A program made the translations under genes and the position numbers. From NCBI RefSeq assembly GCF_025370935.1, contig NC_133496.1, forward strand, positions 1,215,081 through 1,279,080: a stretch of DNA of 64,000 nucleotides. Reading direction: 5' to 3'. Shown piece after piece: positions 42,066 through 52,277 of the stretch. Positions within the stretch are counted from its first letter, which is position 1. Each line of letters starts with the position of its first letter. A model generated the notes under the pieces. It saw nothing but the letters and a program-made list of their open reading frames with translations, was not told where the DNA came from and ran no database searches. This stretch comes from Choristoneura fumiferana (taxonomy: Eukaryota > Arthropoda > Insecta > Lepidoptera > Tortricidae).

Positions 42066-42365
42066 AACTTACATGAATAAATAAATATCACAGGATACTT
42101 GACACCAATTGACCTATTTGAAAGAGAGAAAGAAGAAAAATACATTTGATTAACGCCATAAAAACAGACATAGAACAAATAGGTATAAGGCATTCATGAC
42201 GTTGATGATTTATTTAGTCCCAAACTAAGCAAAGCTATGGATACTAGGAAACAGATTAAACATTCAAAACCCGAGAACAAACATTCGTATTATTCATACA
42301 AATATCTGCCCCGGCCGTGAATCGAACCCGGACCCTCAAGCTTCGAAGTCAGGTTCTCTATCCAC
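42066..42365 (-). mobile_element. SINE-A, split by ~98 bp
   Basis: 42066-42115 (tail, 'GACACCAATTGACCTA') and 42214-42365 ('TAGTCCCAAACTAAGCAAAG' to 'GGCCGTGAATCGAACCCGGA' and the A-box side) make one SINE. The 98-bp insertion ('TTTGAAAGAGAGAAAGAAGA' ...) is unclassified. Confidence 0.75.
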
Positions 42366-42511
42366 TGACACTTGAGGTATCTTATCTTAGGCCTCTAGGT
42401 TGGCAAGGCATCTGCAATCCCCCTGGTGTTGCAGGTGTCTATGGGCGGTGGTGATCTCTTACCATCAGGACACGCACTTGCTCGTTTTCTATCCAGTCAA
42501 ATAAAAAAAAT
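42366..42511 (+). mobile_element. SINE1 3' half
   Basis: It starts 'CACTTGAGGTATCTTATCTT' and runs to 'CTCTTACCATCAGGACACGC' and 'AATAAAAAAAA'. It directly abuts the SINE-A head, as if inserted there. Confidence 0.8.
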
Positions 42512-42689
42512 TTTTGGGTGAAATTTACTTATCTACGAGTATATATATTTGGAATCAGCAAATTTTTTTGCGTTCAATGGTCTGGGTTGCAGCCGATTCG
42601 AAACATTTTTTCGGCGCTTCAACCAATTAGACTTTTGGTTAAATTTCTCGAAGTCCAATGTTTAACCGACATAAAATACAAAAATTATG

Positions 42690-42800
42690 GACATACATAC
42701 ATACATAAAATCACGCCTCTTTCCCAACAGGCAGAGACTACATCCTTCCACTTGCTACGATTCGGGCATACAACTCTCGCTTCCTCTACATTCATAAATT
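42690..42800 (-). mobile_element. retroelement 3' fragment with (ACAT)n
   Basis: 'ACATACATACATACATAAAA', 'TCACGCCTCTTTCCCAACAG' and 'GCAGAGACTACATCCTTCCA' match a common lepidopteran LINE-like tail on the minus strand. Confidence 0.5.
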
Positions 42801-42879
42801 ATGGACGGCTAGACATAAAACATGTATCCAAGTTAAAGAGTGTTACATAAGCTATTTTAGCTTTTTCATTGTAAGGTAA

Positions 42880-43003
42880 GGTACGTACTGCCACTATTGT
42901 ACCGTTTTTGTCAAACACAAAACCTAAAATTGCTAAAAGTGGCTCCGAAGCGGTAACGTTTCATGTGCTCTGCTTACCCCATATATGGGAATACAGGCGT
43001 GAT
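42880..43003 (+). mobile_element. LINE-like 3' end, copy of the 28.1-kb family
   Basis: 'CCACTATTGTACCGTTTTTG' and 'GTGGCTCCGAAGCGGTAACG', then 'GGGAATACAGGCGTGA', match 28260-28360. Its (GT) end has expanded into the next feature. Confidence 0.65.
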
Positions 43004-43048
43004 TTGTGTGTGTGTGCGTGCGTGCGTGCGTGCGTGCGTGTGTGTGTG

Positions 43049-43106
<58 letters not shown>

Positions 43107-43109
43107 TGC

Positions 43110-43160
<51 letters not shown>

Positions 43161-43200
43161 CGTGCGTGCGTGCGTGCGTGTGTGTGTGTGTGTGTGTGTA
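43004..43200 (+). repeat. compound (GT)n/(CGTG)n microsatellite
   Basis: (GT)n tracts alternate with three (CGTG)n blocks (about 43014-43040, 43088-43115 and 43158-43180). Frames of 84-144 codons on both strands across it are pure simple-repeat translations ('CVCVCV', 'HTHTHT') and are not genes. Confidence 0.97.
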
Positions 43201-43383
43201 AACGTACGAGTACTCGTTTTTGTCCCAATAGTTGGCATCTTTAATCTTATGTCATTAGCAATAGAGATGACAGCAGGGTGTCGTCTATTGGGCATGAACG
43301 AGTCGAGCACTTGGACGTTTACCTTTTTTGTTAACATTGTTTTGCTATGGACGGTCCCATAAATCACTTGTCTTTTTACAGAA

Positions 43384-43464
43384 AATTAAAAGACATGTCG
43401 CTTAAACATTTTTTTTCTTAGATATCAAATCAACAAAGATAGCCAATTAAAAGACATGTCGCTT
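43384..43464 (+). repeat. 20-bp direct repeat pair
   Basis: 'AATTAAAAGACATGTCGCTT' occurs exactly at 43384-43403 and 43445-43464, 61 bp apart. It could be a local duplication or flanks of a small insertion. Confidence 0.75.
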
Positions 43465-44660
43465 GAAACAATTTGGCTTCAATAGGTTTTAAATAACTTT
43501 GACGCTTCAACTGTTTTGCTTTTACCAATGTCCTTGTTTATTAGACTTCAGCTGTTTTTTAGTACTTTCATATTTAAGATGATTGTCGCCTATTATTATC
43601 TACTTAGATTTTCTATATAACAACGAAAAAACTTAGACCTACCAGGTACAAGTTTCCATAGCTAAAATGGCTTAACGGCCAATCTCGATTTTAAACTTGA
43701 TAGGTAATATTGGCATTTCATACAATTGATATTGGGACATACAACTTTTGAATGGAATACTTATAAGCTGTTTGTCCTCTATTGTTCTTTGTCTGGATAA
43801 GTCAGTTAATTCAAATTGCTCTAGGTGAAATTATGATCAAATAGTTACTTAAAGCATTTTATATATGCATGTTATATACAAATAATTAATATATTTTAAT
43901 ACAAATTGCTGTAGAGTACTTTAAAGAATCTAAACGAAGCAATATTTTTTTAATGTTTTTTTCCGAAAAATAAATCTTAAATAGCTCTCCTGTAAAGTTC
44001 ATAAATTGTCGGTTAAATCAATTTAGCTTTTAACCCGATATCATTAATATCAGTAGGATTATTATAAAGGAGTTCCTTGCAAACAATACCGCGGGAAACA
44101 GTTAAGTTCGCCATAAACAAAACCATATGCAAATTTTATGTTCTCCTTCAGAAATACGTTGTCCTAGCTTTAAAAAGTGTTTCCTTATTCATACAAAGGA
44201 AATAATCATAATGTCGCTGAAACAAGGCGAATGTAGGGCACAAAGAAACTTGGTCATTAACCAGGGGCGCTCAACTTTGGGTCAAGTGTCGTGAAATTTC
44301 CATCACAGCGAAGGGTTGAGGATCCCTGACCCGCGCGGAGCAAGTGACGCAAGTTTTGTGTAATCGATTTTGTTTTTGTTTGAATAATCATTTTTGATGT
44401 GTTTTTGCTTACGGTCGAAAACGCTTGAACGCGAAAAGATTGATAAATATTCGTATGGTCACTCGTAAAGAATTTATTGAGAAATAAAAACCAATTACTA
44501 GTTGTAGCCTGCGAGTCCGTCTGCGTAAAAGTAGAAGTACGAATTAACAAAAAAGCCGACCACAACCGACAAAAAACAAAAAACCGACTCCAAAAAAATA
44601 AAAAAATAACAAAACATGGAACCGACTACAAAACCCTTGAAAATATTTTTCTAAGTAGGT
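43465..44660. other. unassigned sequence
   Basis: No repeat partner in the window. A 102-codon minus frame at 44257-44565 shows no recognisable domain. A 'AACCGAC' run at 44555-44640 is low complexity. Confidence 0.4.
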
Positions 44661-44792
44661 ACAGTCACCAGCATTAATATCTGCCACAGAGAAGCGTGCA
44701 AAAATATCTGACACGTCCTTCCGGCCCCAGAAATAGAGTCGTATCAGATATTTACGCACGCTTATTGTGTCTGATATTGGTGCTGGTGACTA
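44661..44792. mobile_element. Fam-W MITE, complete
   Basis: The left end 'TACAGTCACCAGCATTAATA' and right end 'ATATTGGTGCTGGTGACTA' are inverted, as are 'GAAGCGTGC' and 'GCACGCTT'. A half copy lies at 3786-3873. Confidence 0.8.
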
Positions 44793-44879
44793 CTACCAGG
44801 TACCTACTAGCACGAGCCAGCAGGAATGGAACAATAGTCGTCTACCTCACCTACATATACTATAGATTTTAATTTTTAA

Positions 44880-45034
44880 CCCCCTTATTCATAAACGACA
44901 ATCAAACCTATTTTAGTTAAAATGCCGCTAAAATTCGTTTGTCCTTATCTGTCACTTCGACATTTGTATTTGTTAGAAAGGGACAAAGCATTTGTTAGTT
45001 AACATAGGCTTGTTAAGTTTTATGAATAAGGGGG
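44880..45034. mobile_element. MITE with 'CCCTTATTCATAAA' ends, copy 2
   Basis: TAA flanks both ends (44877-44879 and 45035-45037). The inverted ends are 'CCCCCTTATTCATAAACGAC' and 'TTTTATGAATAAGGGGG'. It matches 27836-27989 inverted with few differences. A 3-bp TAA duplication fits a PIF/Harbinger-type origin. Confidence 0.88.
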
Positions 45035-45116
45035 TAAGTCTATACAAGTAAAAGGTAAAAATTGAAAGATTATTGAAGACAGTACAGTACAGTTTTAACC
45101 TGAGATGTGCAATGTT

Positions 45117-45392
45117 GTTTTTTTTTATTCAACTTGATGGCAAACGAGCAAGTGGGTACGCCTGATGGTAATAGATCACCACCGCCCATAAACATCTGCA
45201 ACACCAGGGGTATTGCAGATGCGTTGCCAACCTAGAGGCCTAAGATGGGATACCTCAAGTGCCAGTAATTTCACCGGCTGTCTTACTTTCCACGCCGAAA
45301 CACAACAGTGCAAGCACCGTTGCTTCACGGCAGGATTAGCGAGCAAGATGGTGGTAGCAATCTGGGCGGACCTTGCACAAGGTCCTACCACC
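45117..45392 (-). mobile_element. SINE1, near full length
   Basis: A T run, 'GATCACCACCGCCCATAAAC', 'GCCAACCTAGAGGCCTAAGA', 'CACAACAGTGCAAGCACCGT' and 'GCGGACCTTGCACAAGGTCC' are all contiguous. This is the reference copy for recognising split copies. Confidence 0.88.
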
Positions 45393-46224
45393 TGCCAAAA
45401 CGTGTTACGAGGAATGTGTTTTTCATAAAACACGCGCTTCCGCGCCCAAAACGCTTTATGTACCATCAGCCAAATATGTGGTCTACCACCCTAAAGTTGA
45501 TAATAGAAATAGAAATATGTAAAAAAAAAATATTCGCTCTTCGCACATTAAGTATATATAACATAGAATAAAATTACATTTAAAAATAAAACAATATCGT
45601 GATAAAACCAAAGTCAGGATCGCCGGTTGGAGATGATTAAAACTATTTTATTTTTGTATAATTTTTACTATAGGATAGTTATTATTTCAGTACACAGCGT
45701 TTATATTAACAAGCTCACACTTCGCAGACCCGTAAGTGAATGATTCCTTGACTTGAGATCGGTTCCTGGAAAGTTTAATATGCCCACCCCAGAAAATGTA
45801 AAATGGCGGGAACCGGAAATACAGTAACCGATTTCATGTCAATTAAATACTATTATTTTAATTAATATTTACTGTTTATATTATCACTGAAATAGATGGC
45901 CGTAAATTGTAATCTATTAATTTAATTTATAGACACGTTTATAATTGAATAATAAATATTACTTACCATTAGTATTAAATGATAGTACCATATTTTAACA
46001 CTAGAGGGCTAGCTAGAGATAGAGGACCAGTTTAACAAGAATATAACTAATAAAATTATAATAAAGCTTCGTCGTGTATAATCGTTTGCATGTCATAAAA
46101 CAATTGCCAATAGACGTGTGTCTGTCAACTTGAAAGTCCGACTTTAGCGACATATTAATTTGATAGGAACTTGTTTAAAAATTGATTGACCACTTATTTG
46201 GCTGATGGTATCTATCCTCGCACA
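45393..46224. other. unassigned sequence
   Basis: 'GTTACGAGGAATGTGTTTTT' at 45410 is a Fam-D-like word. The rest is AT-rich without recognisable structure. Confidence 0.4.
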
Positions 46225-46305
46225 GCATATTTCTGGTGGGGAAACAGCTGAGCGGAGCGAGGCAACATTGTCCTCGCACATCTCTGGTGGAATCGGAGCC
46301 TAATT
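46225..46305. mobile_element. Fam-D fragment
   Basis: 'CTGGTGGGGAAACAGCTGAG' with 'CGGAGCGAGGC' and 'CCTCGCACATCTCTGGTGG' match the centre of the copies at 21.8 and 62.8 kb. Confidence 0.55.
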
Positions 46306-46943
46306 CGAATTCTTCTGTCCCTGTGACGTCTACTAACCTCTTTTTTATTTCAATCTCTAAACATTTCTCAAAATATAGTCATGTGTTTTGTTTCTAAGTC
46401 ATAGTCTACTTTATGTACATTTCGCTTATATCCTTGCTGTGTAATTGACCCGTTACGAAAGAAACAAGTGAATTTTCTACATTACTACTCCCGTTTACCC
46501 ATATTTTAGTGGGATATGGACAATTTTACAAGCTGTCACCTAATTGGCTAAAAATACGGCGCAGAGTCGAGTGTCAAGGTAATTGGCACCCATTTGGTTT
46601 ATGCGCTATGATTAGGCTTGAATTATGGCACCAGGGTGCCACGGGTCGGGTTACGCCCTTATGGGGCTCCTATGGGGGTGGTTTCTGTTCTGTGTGGCAG
46701 CGTAGAGTTATATAAACAGCCACCATAATCGTAGATGTTCACATAAAAAAATGCGGAATTAATCTTAAAATTTTAAATCGTGTTACTTCATAAAATTTTA
46801 GCACAAAGTTTTGGGAAGTATTATTTTAGTTTAAAATTACAAATGAAATAAATTTTGAAAAGAAAGTATCGCGATCGGAAAATGATCTATTTTTACCCGA
46901 CTATTCGAAGGAGGGTTATGTTTTTCGAGTGTATACATATGTA
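46306..46943. other. unassigned, ending in a retroelement tail
   Basis: 46872-46935 ('CCCGACTATTCGAAGGAGGG', 'TTATGTTTTTCGAGTG') is the inverse of the 6.3-kb tail type. It was probably the target of the PIT insertion that follows. The rest is unassigned. Confidence 0.45.
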
Positions 46944-47809
46944 TATGTCGGCGGCCGATCGTAAAATCCGCCAGATCACGAAATTCCTAGGCATATCGTG
47001 AAATGCCGCCATTTCATGAATTGGCTAAGGGACATCCGCCATATCGTTCAAATCTCACCGTTTAACGATTTGCCTAGTGACGTTTAGGCAGATCATGAAA
47101 TTCCTAGGCATATCATGAACCGCCGCCATTTCATGATTTGGCCAGTTTAGGCAGATCATGAAATTCCTAGGCATATCATGAAACGCCGCCAAATCGGTTC
47201 TGGCACTTCGCCGGCCGCTGCCGCGGCACGCTCGCTTCGCTCGCTCGGCTCGTGCGTCGTGATCACAATTAAAACTAACCACTCCTCGCTTCGCTCGTCG
47301 TACCTAAATTTTTCTATATAAATAAGTAACAACTAGTGAATACTTTATTTATCAACAAAATACTAACCTCTAAAATACGGGCAGACGTCCATGGTTTTTT
47401 CACATTGTGCACAGAATACGTTTGATTCACATAAAAAGAACGGAGCTGATGTTCAAAAGCTTCTTTTGCACTTCTATTTTGAATTCAATCACTAGTTTCG
47501 GTTTAAAGATCATTTTGTTACGACGCCGACATTTTTCACGCGCTAAACAAATACGACCGGTCAGCTGGTCGCGGCCGCCATTGCATACGCAGCGCCACCA
47601 GTGGCCATAAAAGAAACTATTTTACGATGTGCCCGGTATAGAGCTAGGAATATCGACGAATGCGTTGCTCTAATCGATCTGCCGTATTATTTCTCAGGCA
47701 CATCGTGATATGCCTGGCCAACGTTTAGGCATATCATGAAATGGCGGCGTTTCACGATATGCCTAGGAATTTCGTGATCTGGCGGATTTTACGATCGGCC
47801 GCCGACATA
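46944..47809. mobile_element. PIT element, copy 2 (866 bp), inverted
   Basis: This matches copy 1 (32634-33438) almost base for base in reverse orientation, with the same ends 'TATGTCGGCGGCCGATCGTA' and TA flanks. It is about 61 bp longer because of one extra phrase unit near 47108-47170 ('CGCCGCCATTTCATGATTTG' and 'GCCAGTTTAGGCAGATCATG'). It is otherwise non-coding. Confidence 0.88.
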
Positions 47810-48211
47810 TATAATATTTAATTATCAATAAAAAATACAGCATTACAGTTAGAAAACCAATGCACTGTAAAGTTCAAACTATACACATTCTTCCTTTTAG
47901 TTTTTAAGGCAGTCGGCTTTTTGATTTTTTAATTTTTCTCTCCACTTTATCATTATCTTACCTCTCGCTACAATCTATTTTAAAAAAAAAAGCTTTACCC
48001 AAAATCCTTACTTAAAGAAACAAACGAGAAGCGCCTGATCCCAGCTAATCCCGCACGTACCGACTATAGACCGTGTATGTATGCAATTAGAGTACACAAT
48101 CCGTTGCGGGGATTACCTTGTCGAACTTGATTGACTGCCTTAGGGTATTTATTGCACGTGAAATAAAAAAAAACTTTGTGTGTATATTTGGTTACGGTTT
48201 AAATTAAATAT
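47810..48211. other. unassigned, with a MITE remnant
   Basis: 47895-47940 ('TTTTTAAGGCAGTCGGCTTT') is an end of the 'GACTGCCTTAAAAA' MITE family. The remainder is unassigned. Confidence 0.4.
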
Positions 48212-48475
48212 AATCATCATCATCATCATCATGTTCTTAAACTATATCCCTACGTTCCACTGCAGGGCACAGACCTCCTCTCAGAACGGGAGGACTTGGA
48301 CCCTAGTTCCCACGCAGGCCCAATGCGGATTGGGAACTTCACATACACAATCACGCTCACGTTTTCCTTCACCGTAAGGCTCATGGTAAATTTGAAATGT
48401 AATTTCGCACATAAATTTCGAAAAAGTAAGTTATGCGAGTACGGGTTTGAACCCACAATCCTCTGCTTTGCTGCT
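48212..48475 (-). mobile_element. SINE-C, old copy
   Basis: It runs from '(CAT)n' and 'CCTACGTTCCACTGCAGGGC' through 'GCGGATTGGGAACTTCACAT' to B-box-like 'GGGTTTGAACCC' on plus. The head is mostly lost. Confidence 0.75.
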
Positions 48476-48481
48476 GAGATT

Positions 48482-48580
48482 TTTCCTCTAGAGATGTGCT
48501 AAACGAGGATAGGTAAATGGATCGTTTCTATTGGTTCATTGAAACACATATTCCTCGCGACACATCCTTTCACATTTCCT
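48482..48580. mobile_element. Fam-D fragment
   Basis: 'CTCTAGAGATGTGCTAAACG', 'GGATAGGTAAATGGATCGTT' and 'TCTATTGGTTCATTGAAACA' match the 62.8-kb copy. Confidence 0.6.
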
Positions 48581-48589
48581 CTTAAGAAA

Positions 48590-48987
48590 CGCAGCGTAAC
48601 ACTAGATATTAAGTACTAAATATTTATTAAGGAAAATTAAATTACACCAACAATGTCAACTAAAATTAAAATAAACAGAATAAAATCAACTTAAACCTAA
48701 ATACAAACTACAAACTAAGACCTAAACTACAACCTAAAAACCACCATTCCGCGTCGTACCCGGCTCAAAGGTGCCCATAATGCCAGCCGCATTTCCCCGC
48801 TGTATGGCCAGCGCCACCTGCTGAACCAGGTACGACCCCGAGCGGGGGTCGCAACCCCTGTCCCGTAGCCTACGGCCCAGCTCCCACACCAAAGACCAGC
48901 CGTCTCGACCGCAAAAGGCACGCAGTCATACGTTGGCTCCGAAGCTGAGTACTTGAGGTGCTTAGATATTAATAGATACTTAGTCAT
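48590..48987 (-). pseudogene. RLE-type LINE, C-terminal end
   Basis: The minus strand reads 'VPFAVETAGLW'. After a frameshift near 48880 it continues 'ELGRRLRDRGCDPRSGSYL', 'VQQVALAIQRGNAAGIMGTF' and 'EPGTTRNGGF' with a stop. This is the C-terminus of non-LTR elements in which the reverse transcriptase is followed by a zinc knuckle and a restriction-like endonuclease. The 3' UTR (48590-48735) is A-rich on that strand. It is better preserved than the related copy at 59513-60065. The remaining domains are missing. Confidence 0.75.
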
Positions 48988-49285
48988 TTTTTCAATTTTC
49001 TTGCACTAGCTTTTTTGCAATGGCTTTCATTATCATTTGCAAAATGTGAAAATTTCTTCATATTTCTGCCGTCCGCTTTATCCAATATATTAGCTTCTAG
49101 GATCACGACAAAATTGTAATTTAACCGTAATATCCGGTTTAACTCCGGCTCGAAGGACCCCAGAATGTAATGTACAAATGAAATTTCCTTCGGGACAATT
49201 TATTGCAGATTTTTCTGCGTGGCGAATGAAATAAAACATCTATGAGTTTTATTGAACGAAAATGTGGGTATTTACTTCTTTTTAT

Positions 49286-49462
49286 AATTAACAATTACAT
49301 TTGAAATTTACCACGAGCTTTGCGGTAACCTGCGAAGCAATGCAATGGTGCGTGTGAAATTCCCAATCCGCACTGGGCCCGCGTGGGAACTATGGCCCAA
49401 GCCCTCTTGTTCTGAGAGGAGGCCTGTGGCCAGCAGTGGTACGTATAAAGGCTGGGATGGTA
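49286..49462 (+). mobile_element. SINE-C, 5'-truncated
   Basis: 'ATTACATTTGAAATTTACCA' to 'GGCCTGTGGCCAGCAGTGGT' and 'GGCTGGGATG'. An internal stretch ('GAAGGAAAACATCGTGAGG') is deleted. Confidence 0.85.
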
Positions 49463-49723
49463 TATTAACAAAAGGCGGAAACGAGCATGTGTTTCAACTG
49501 GTTTTAATTGGTCACCGCCGCCTATGGATACTTTCAGTACCATTGGAAACTGCTGGTTACTATCTAGTATTTAATACATTAGTTTCGTTGTGTCCGTCTA
49601 GTCAGTGCTAGAAAGTTGTAATTTTTCGCGAATCTTACTTATAGGTATTATAAATGGCATTTCTATCTACCGCTGTACCCTGAGTTTATCTCTCCGATTT
49701 CAACAAAATTTGGGAGGTAGACT

Positions 49724-50045
49724 CAGTCCATGATTCCGAGCTGGAAAAACAGGGTCTCCAGATGTATCCCCAAAATATATAATTCAATACAATGGCAATG
49801 GGCCGGCCATATAACCCGAAGAACCGATAACCGTTGGGGTAGACGAGTCCTTGAGTGGAGACCACGGATCGGCAAACGTAGCGTAGGACGTCCTCAGACT
49901 CGGTGGGGCGATGATCTTCGCAGGGCGGCTGGCAAGAACTGGATGAGAGTGGCCGAGAATCGTGCTCTGCTCAGTGGCGTGCCATGGGAGAGGCCTATGT
50001 CCAGCAGTGGACGAACATAGGCTGATGATGATGATGATGATGATG
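49724..50045 (+). pseudogene. RTE/CR1-like LINE C-terminus
   Basis: A 96-codon frame (49730-50020) contains 'WQWAGHITRRTDNRWGRRVL', 'EWRPRIGKRSVGRPQTRWGD' and 'AAGKNWMRVAENRAL'. A frameshift then moves 'RPMSSSG' out of the expected 'EAYVQQWTNIG' frame. The (GAT)n tail follows. It is the best preserved of the 'QWAGH' copies here. Confidence 0.85.
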
Positions 50046-50130
50046 AAAATACAATAACACTTTATTGCACACCAACACATAGCAAGCAGTACAGAAAACA
50101 GGTATATACACAGAGACTTTCTGAGGTAAG
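50046..50130 (-). mobile_element. LINE 3' terminus
   Basis: 'AACACTTTATTGCACACCAA' on plus is the inverse of a 'GTGCAATAAAGTG' polyadenylation-like LINE end. It abuts the (GAT)n tail of the previous element. Confidence 0.55.
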
Positions 50131-50738
50131 CAAAAAAATTGTGGATGTGTCCGTTTTGTTACGAAAACTATTTAGAAAGTCTCATTTTTTTGGACACTTT
50201 TCTGTAGAAATGTCAAAATATTCTGATACAGTTTTTAGTTATTCTGTAGAAACACAGAAACTCTAACAAATAATCGTAAAAACGACATCAAAATCTACAG
50301 TCAATTCGTAAAATATGTGACCAGATAAATTAGGCGGTTCAAACGCTCGAATAATCGCCCATTGTTTTATTTTTTTATGTATTTTTATTATGTTTTATGT
50401 AATGTGCGAGCAGCGAATAAAAATATTTCTATTCTATTATATTTTATTCAGAATTTCATCAGTTCTTATTCAATTTCAATTTGTCCAATAAACAAGTCAA
50501 ACTAGTAATCCTTTCTCTCCAGCCATTTCTCTTGACATTGGCCTTTGTTCGTGTATTACTACATATTCCTCCAAGGATTACATGTAATATAACTTGAGAA
50601 TAAAATAATGTAATTGAAAAGGCTGCCTTTTTTAACTAGTTTTAGCAAAAGAAGTTTCTATATATCAGTCCCGTCCAATTCATTATCAAAATCAAAGTTA
50701 AAACATTTATTCTGTCAAAGGGCTTTTTTATATGCCTT

Positions 50739-50982
50739 ACGTCACAATTAATAACCAACAAAAAGTTGAAAAATCTCAGATTTTGTCACTTCAAAGTTCA
50801 ATATCTCAAAAACGGCTTAACCTATTTTGATGAAACATATTTAAAAACCATCCCTAGAAATCCTGATTTCAAATAAAAAAAACCATTCAAATCGGTCCAC
50901 CGGTTGAAGAGCTACAGACAGACAGACAGACATACATAGCGGTCAAACTTATAACAGCCCTTTTTGCGTCGGGAGTTAAAAA
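50739..50982 (+). repeat. retroelement tail, copy 1 ('TTTGTCACTTCAAAGTTC')
   Basis: 'TTTGTCACTTCAAAGTTCAA', 'TATCTCAAAAACGGCTTAAC' and 'CAGACAGACAGACATACATA' with 'GCGTCGGGAGTTAA' match 61801-62043 in order. Confidence 0.75.
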
Positions 50983-51328
50983 CACATTGGCCCCAACAGC
51001 CATCAAGTTCTTTGAGCTATATACGAGTAGCATCCAATTAAATACTTGATAATATCTTTTGTAAAATTGGAAATCCGTAGAAAGGGAATTATGTGAAAAC
51101 GAGAATTTATAGAAATTATAATTATGTAGAAACTAGCTTTACCCGCGGCTTCGCACGCGTAAACTATTCGGTCTGGTAGTTGCAATTGAAATTTTCGGGA
51201 TTTTACAAAATTCCCCTGGAAATTTCCAAAATTTATATCGTGGTCTTCATTGAGGTTGTGTTGTGAATAACTGTACAAAATTCAAGACTCTAAACCCAGT
51301 GCTAAAATTTCAAAATTTTTCCCTATCC

Positions 51329-51584
51329 AAATTCAAATCATGTATTCAGTAAATAGGCCGCAATGGGCACTTTTACACGTCATTTTTTAAAATACCAGCG
51401 CTTTCGGAAAGACCATCATTGCCAAGAAGAATGCGCCGCAAGAAGCTTGGCAGAGTCATTTTTTCAAAATAAAATAATTACAAATAAAATAATTAAAAAC
51501 TACAGTAAGTATACAATTAAAGAAAAAATTACAAAATAATAATAATAATAATACACGGATGTATGGGGTCCCTTAGTTACAAAA
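51329..51584 (-). mobile_element. LINE-E 3' end nested in the retroelement tail
   Basis: 'CTATCC' flanks both ends (51323-51328 and 51585-51590). It contains 'TATTCAGTAAATAGGCCGCA', 'GCGCTTTCGGAAAGACCATC', (AAT)n and 'GTATGGGGTCCCTTAGTTAC'. Confidence 0.85.
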
Positions 51585-51588
51585 CTAT

Positions 51589-52185
51589 CCCGTGAAAATA
51601 TCGGGATAAAAAGTAGCGTATGTGTTATTCCAGACGTCCGGCTACCTACATACCAAATTTCATGCCTCTAAGCCCAGCGGTTGTTATTTCGAGATTTTAT
51701 CCCTAGTTATCCCGTGGGAATATCGGGTCAAAAAGTCACTTAAGAGTTATTCCAGATGTCCAGTTACCTACATACCAAATTTCATGACTCTAAGCCAAGC
51801 GGTTATTATTTCAAGATTTTATCCCTATCCCGTGGAATATCGGGATAAATAGTAGCCTATGTGTTATTTCGGAGGTTCAGCTACCTACACACTAAATTTC
51901 ATGGCTCTAAGCCCAGCGGTTGTTATTTCAAGATTTTATCCCTAGGTATCCCGTGGGAATATCGAGTCAAAAAGTTGTCTGTGTGTTATTCCAGACGTCC
52001 AACTACCTAAATACCAAATTTCATGACTATAAGCCTAGCGGTTGTTATTTCGAGATTTTATCCCTATCCCGTGGGAATATCGGGATAAAAAGTATCCTAT
52101 GTTTTAATCCAGGTTATAAACTAACTTTCCGCCAAATTTTATCCAAATCCGTCCAGCCGTTTAAGCGTGAAGAAGTAACAAACAT
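51589..52185 (+). repeat. VNTR: five ~120-bp units in A-B-A-B-A order
   Basis: Units start at 51589, 51711, 51829, 51950 and 52068, with spacings of 122, 118, 121 and 118. Each has 'CCCGTG..AATATCGGG', 'CTACCTACATACCAAATTTC', 'AAGCCCAGCGGTTGTTATTT' and 'GATTTTATCCCTA'. Units 1, 3 and 5 read 'GGGATAAAAAGTA'. Units 2 and 4 read 'GGTCAAAAAGT' or 'GAGTCAAAAAGT'. The last unit passes into the normal tail. Confidence 0.92.
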
Positions 52186-52277
52186 ACTCACTCACTCACT
52201 CACTCACAAACTTTCACATTATAATATTAGTAGGATAAGAGTCTGTGTAAATTTTAATCTGTATAACTGCAAACAAA

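Larger units (their letters stand above)
51131..52222 (+). repeat. retroelement tail with an internal VNTR and a nested LINE end
   Basis: 'AACTAGCTTTACCCGCGGCT' opens the element. 'GGGATAAAAAGTATCCTATG', 'ATCCAAATCCGTCCAGCCGT', (CACT)n and 'TTATAATATTAGTAGGATA' close it. In between lie the LINE-E insertion and the repeat array described separately. Other copies have a single unit. Confidence 0.85.

Noticed and set aside
42933..43367. 144-codon minus frame and four other frames of 84-118 codons
   Set aside because: They are translations of the (GT)/(CGTG) microsatellite and contain only alternating residues.
44257..44565. 102-codon minus frame
   Set aside because: It has no recognisable domain, low-complexity Ser/Thr-rich composition, no repeat support, and an overlapping frame on the other strand.
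51589..52185. CRISPR-like array of regular repeats
   Set aside because: The ~120-bp units are contiguous with no unique spacers and belong to a eukaryotic retroelement tail.
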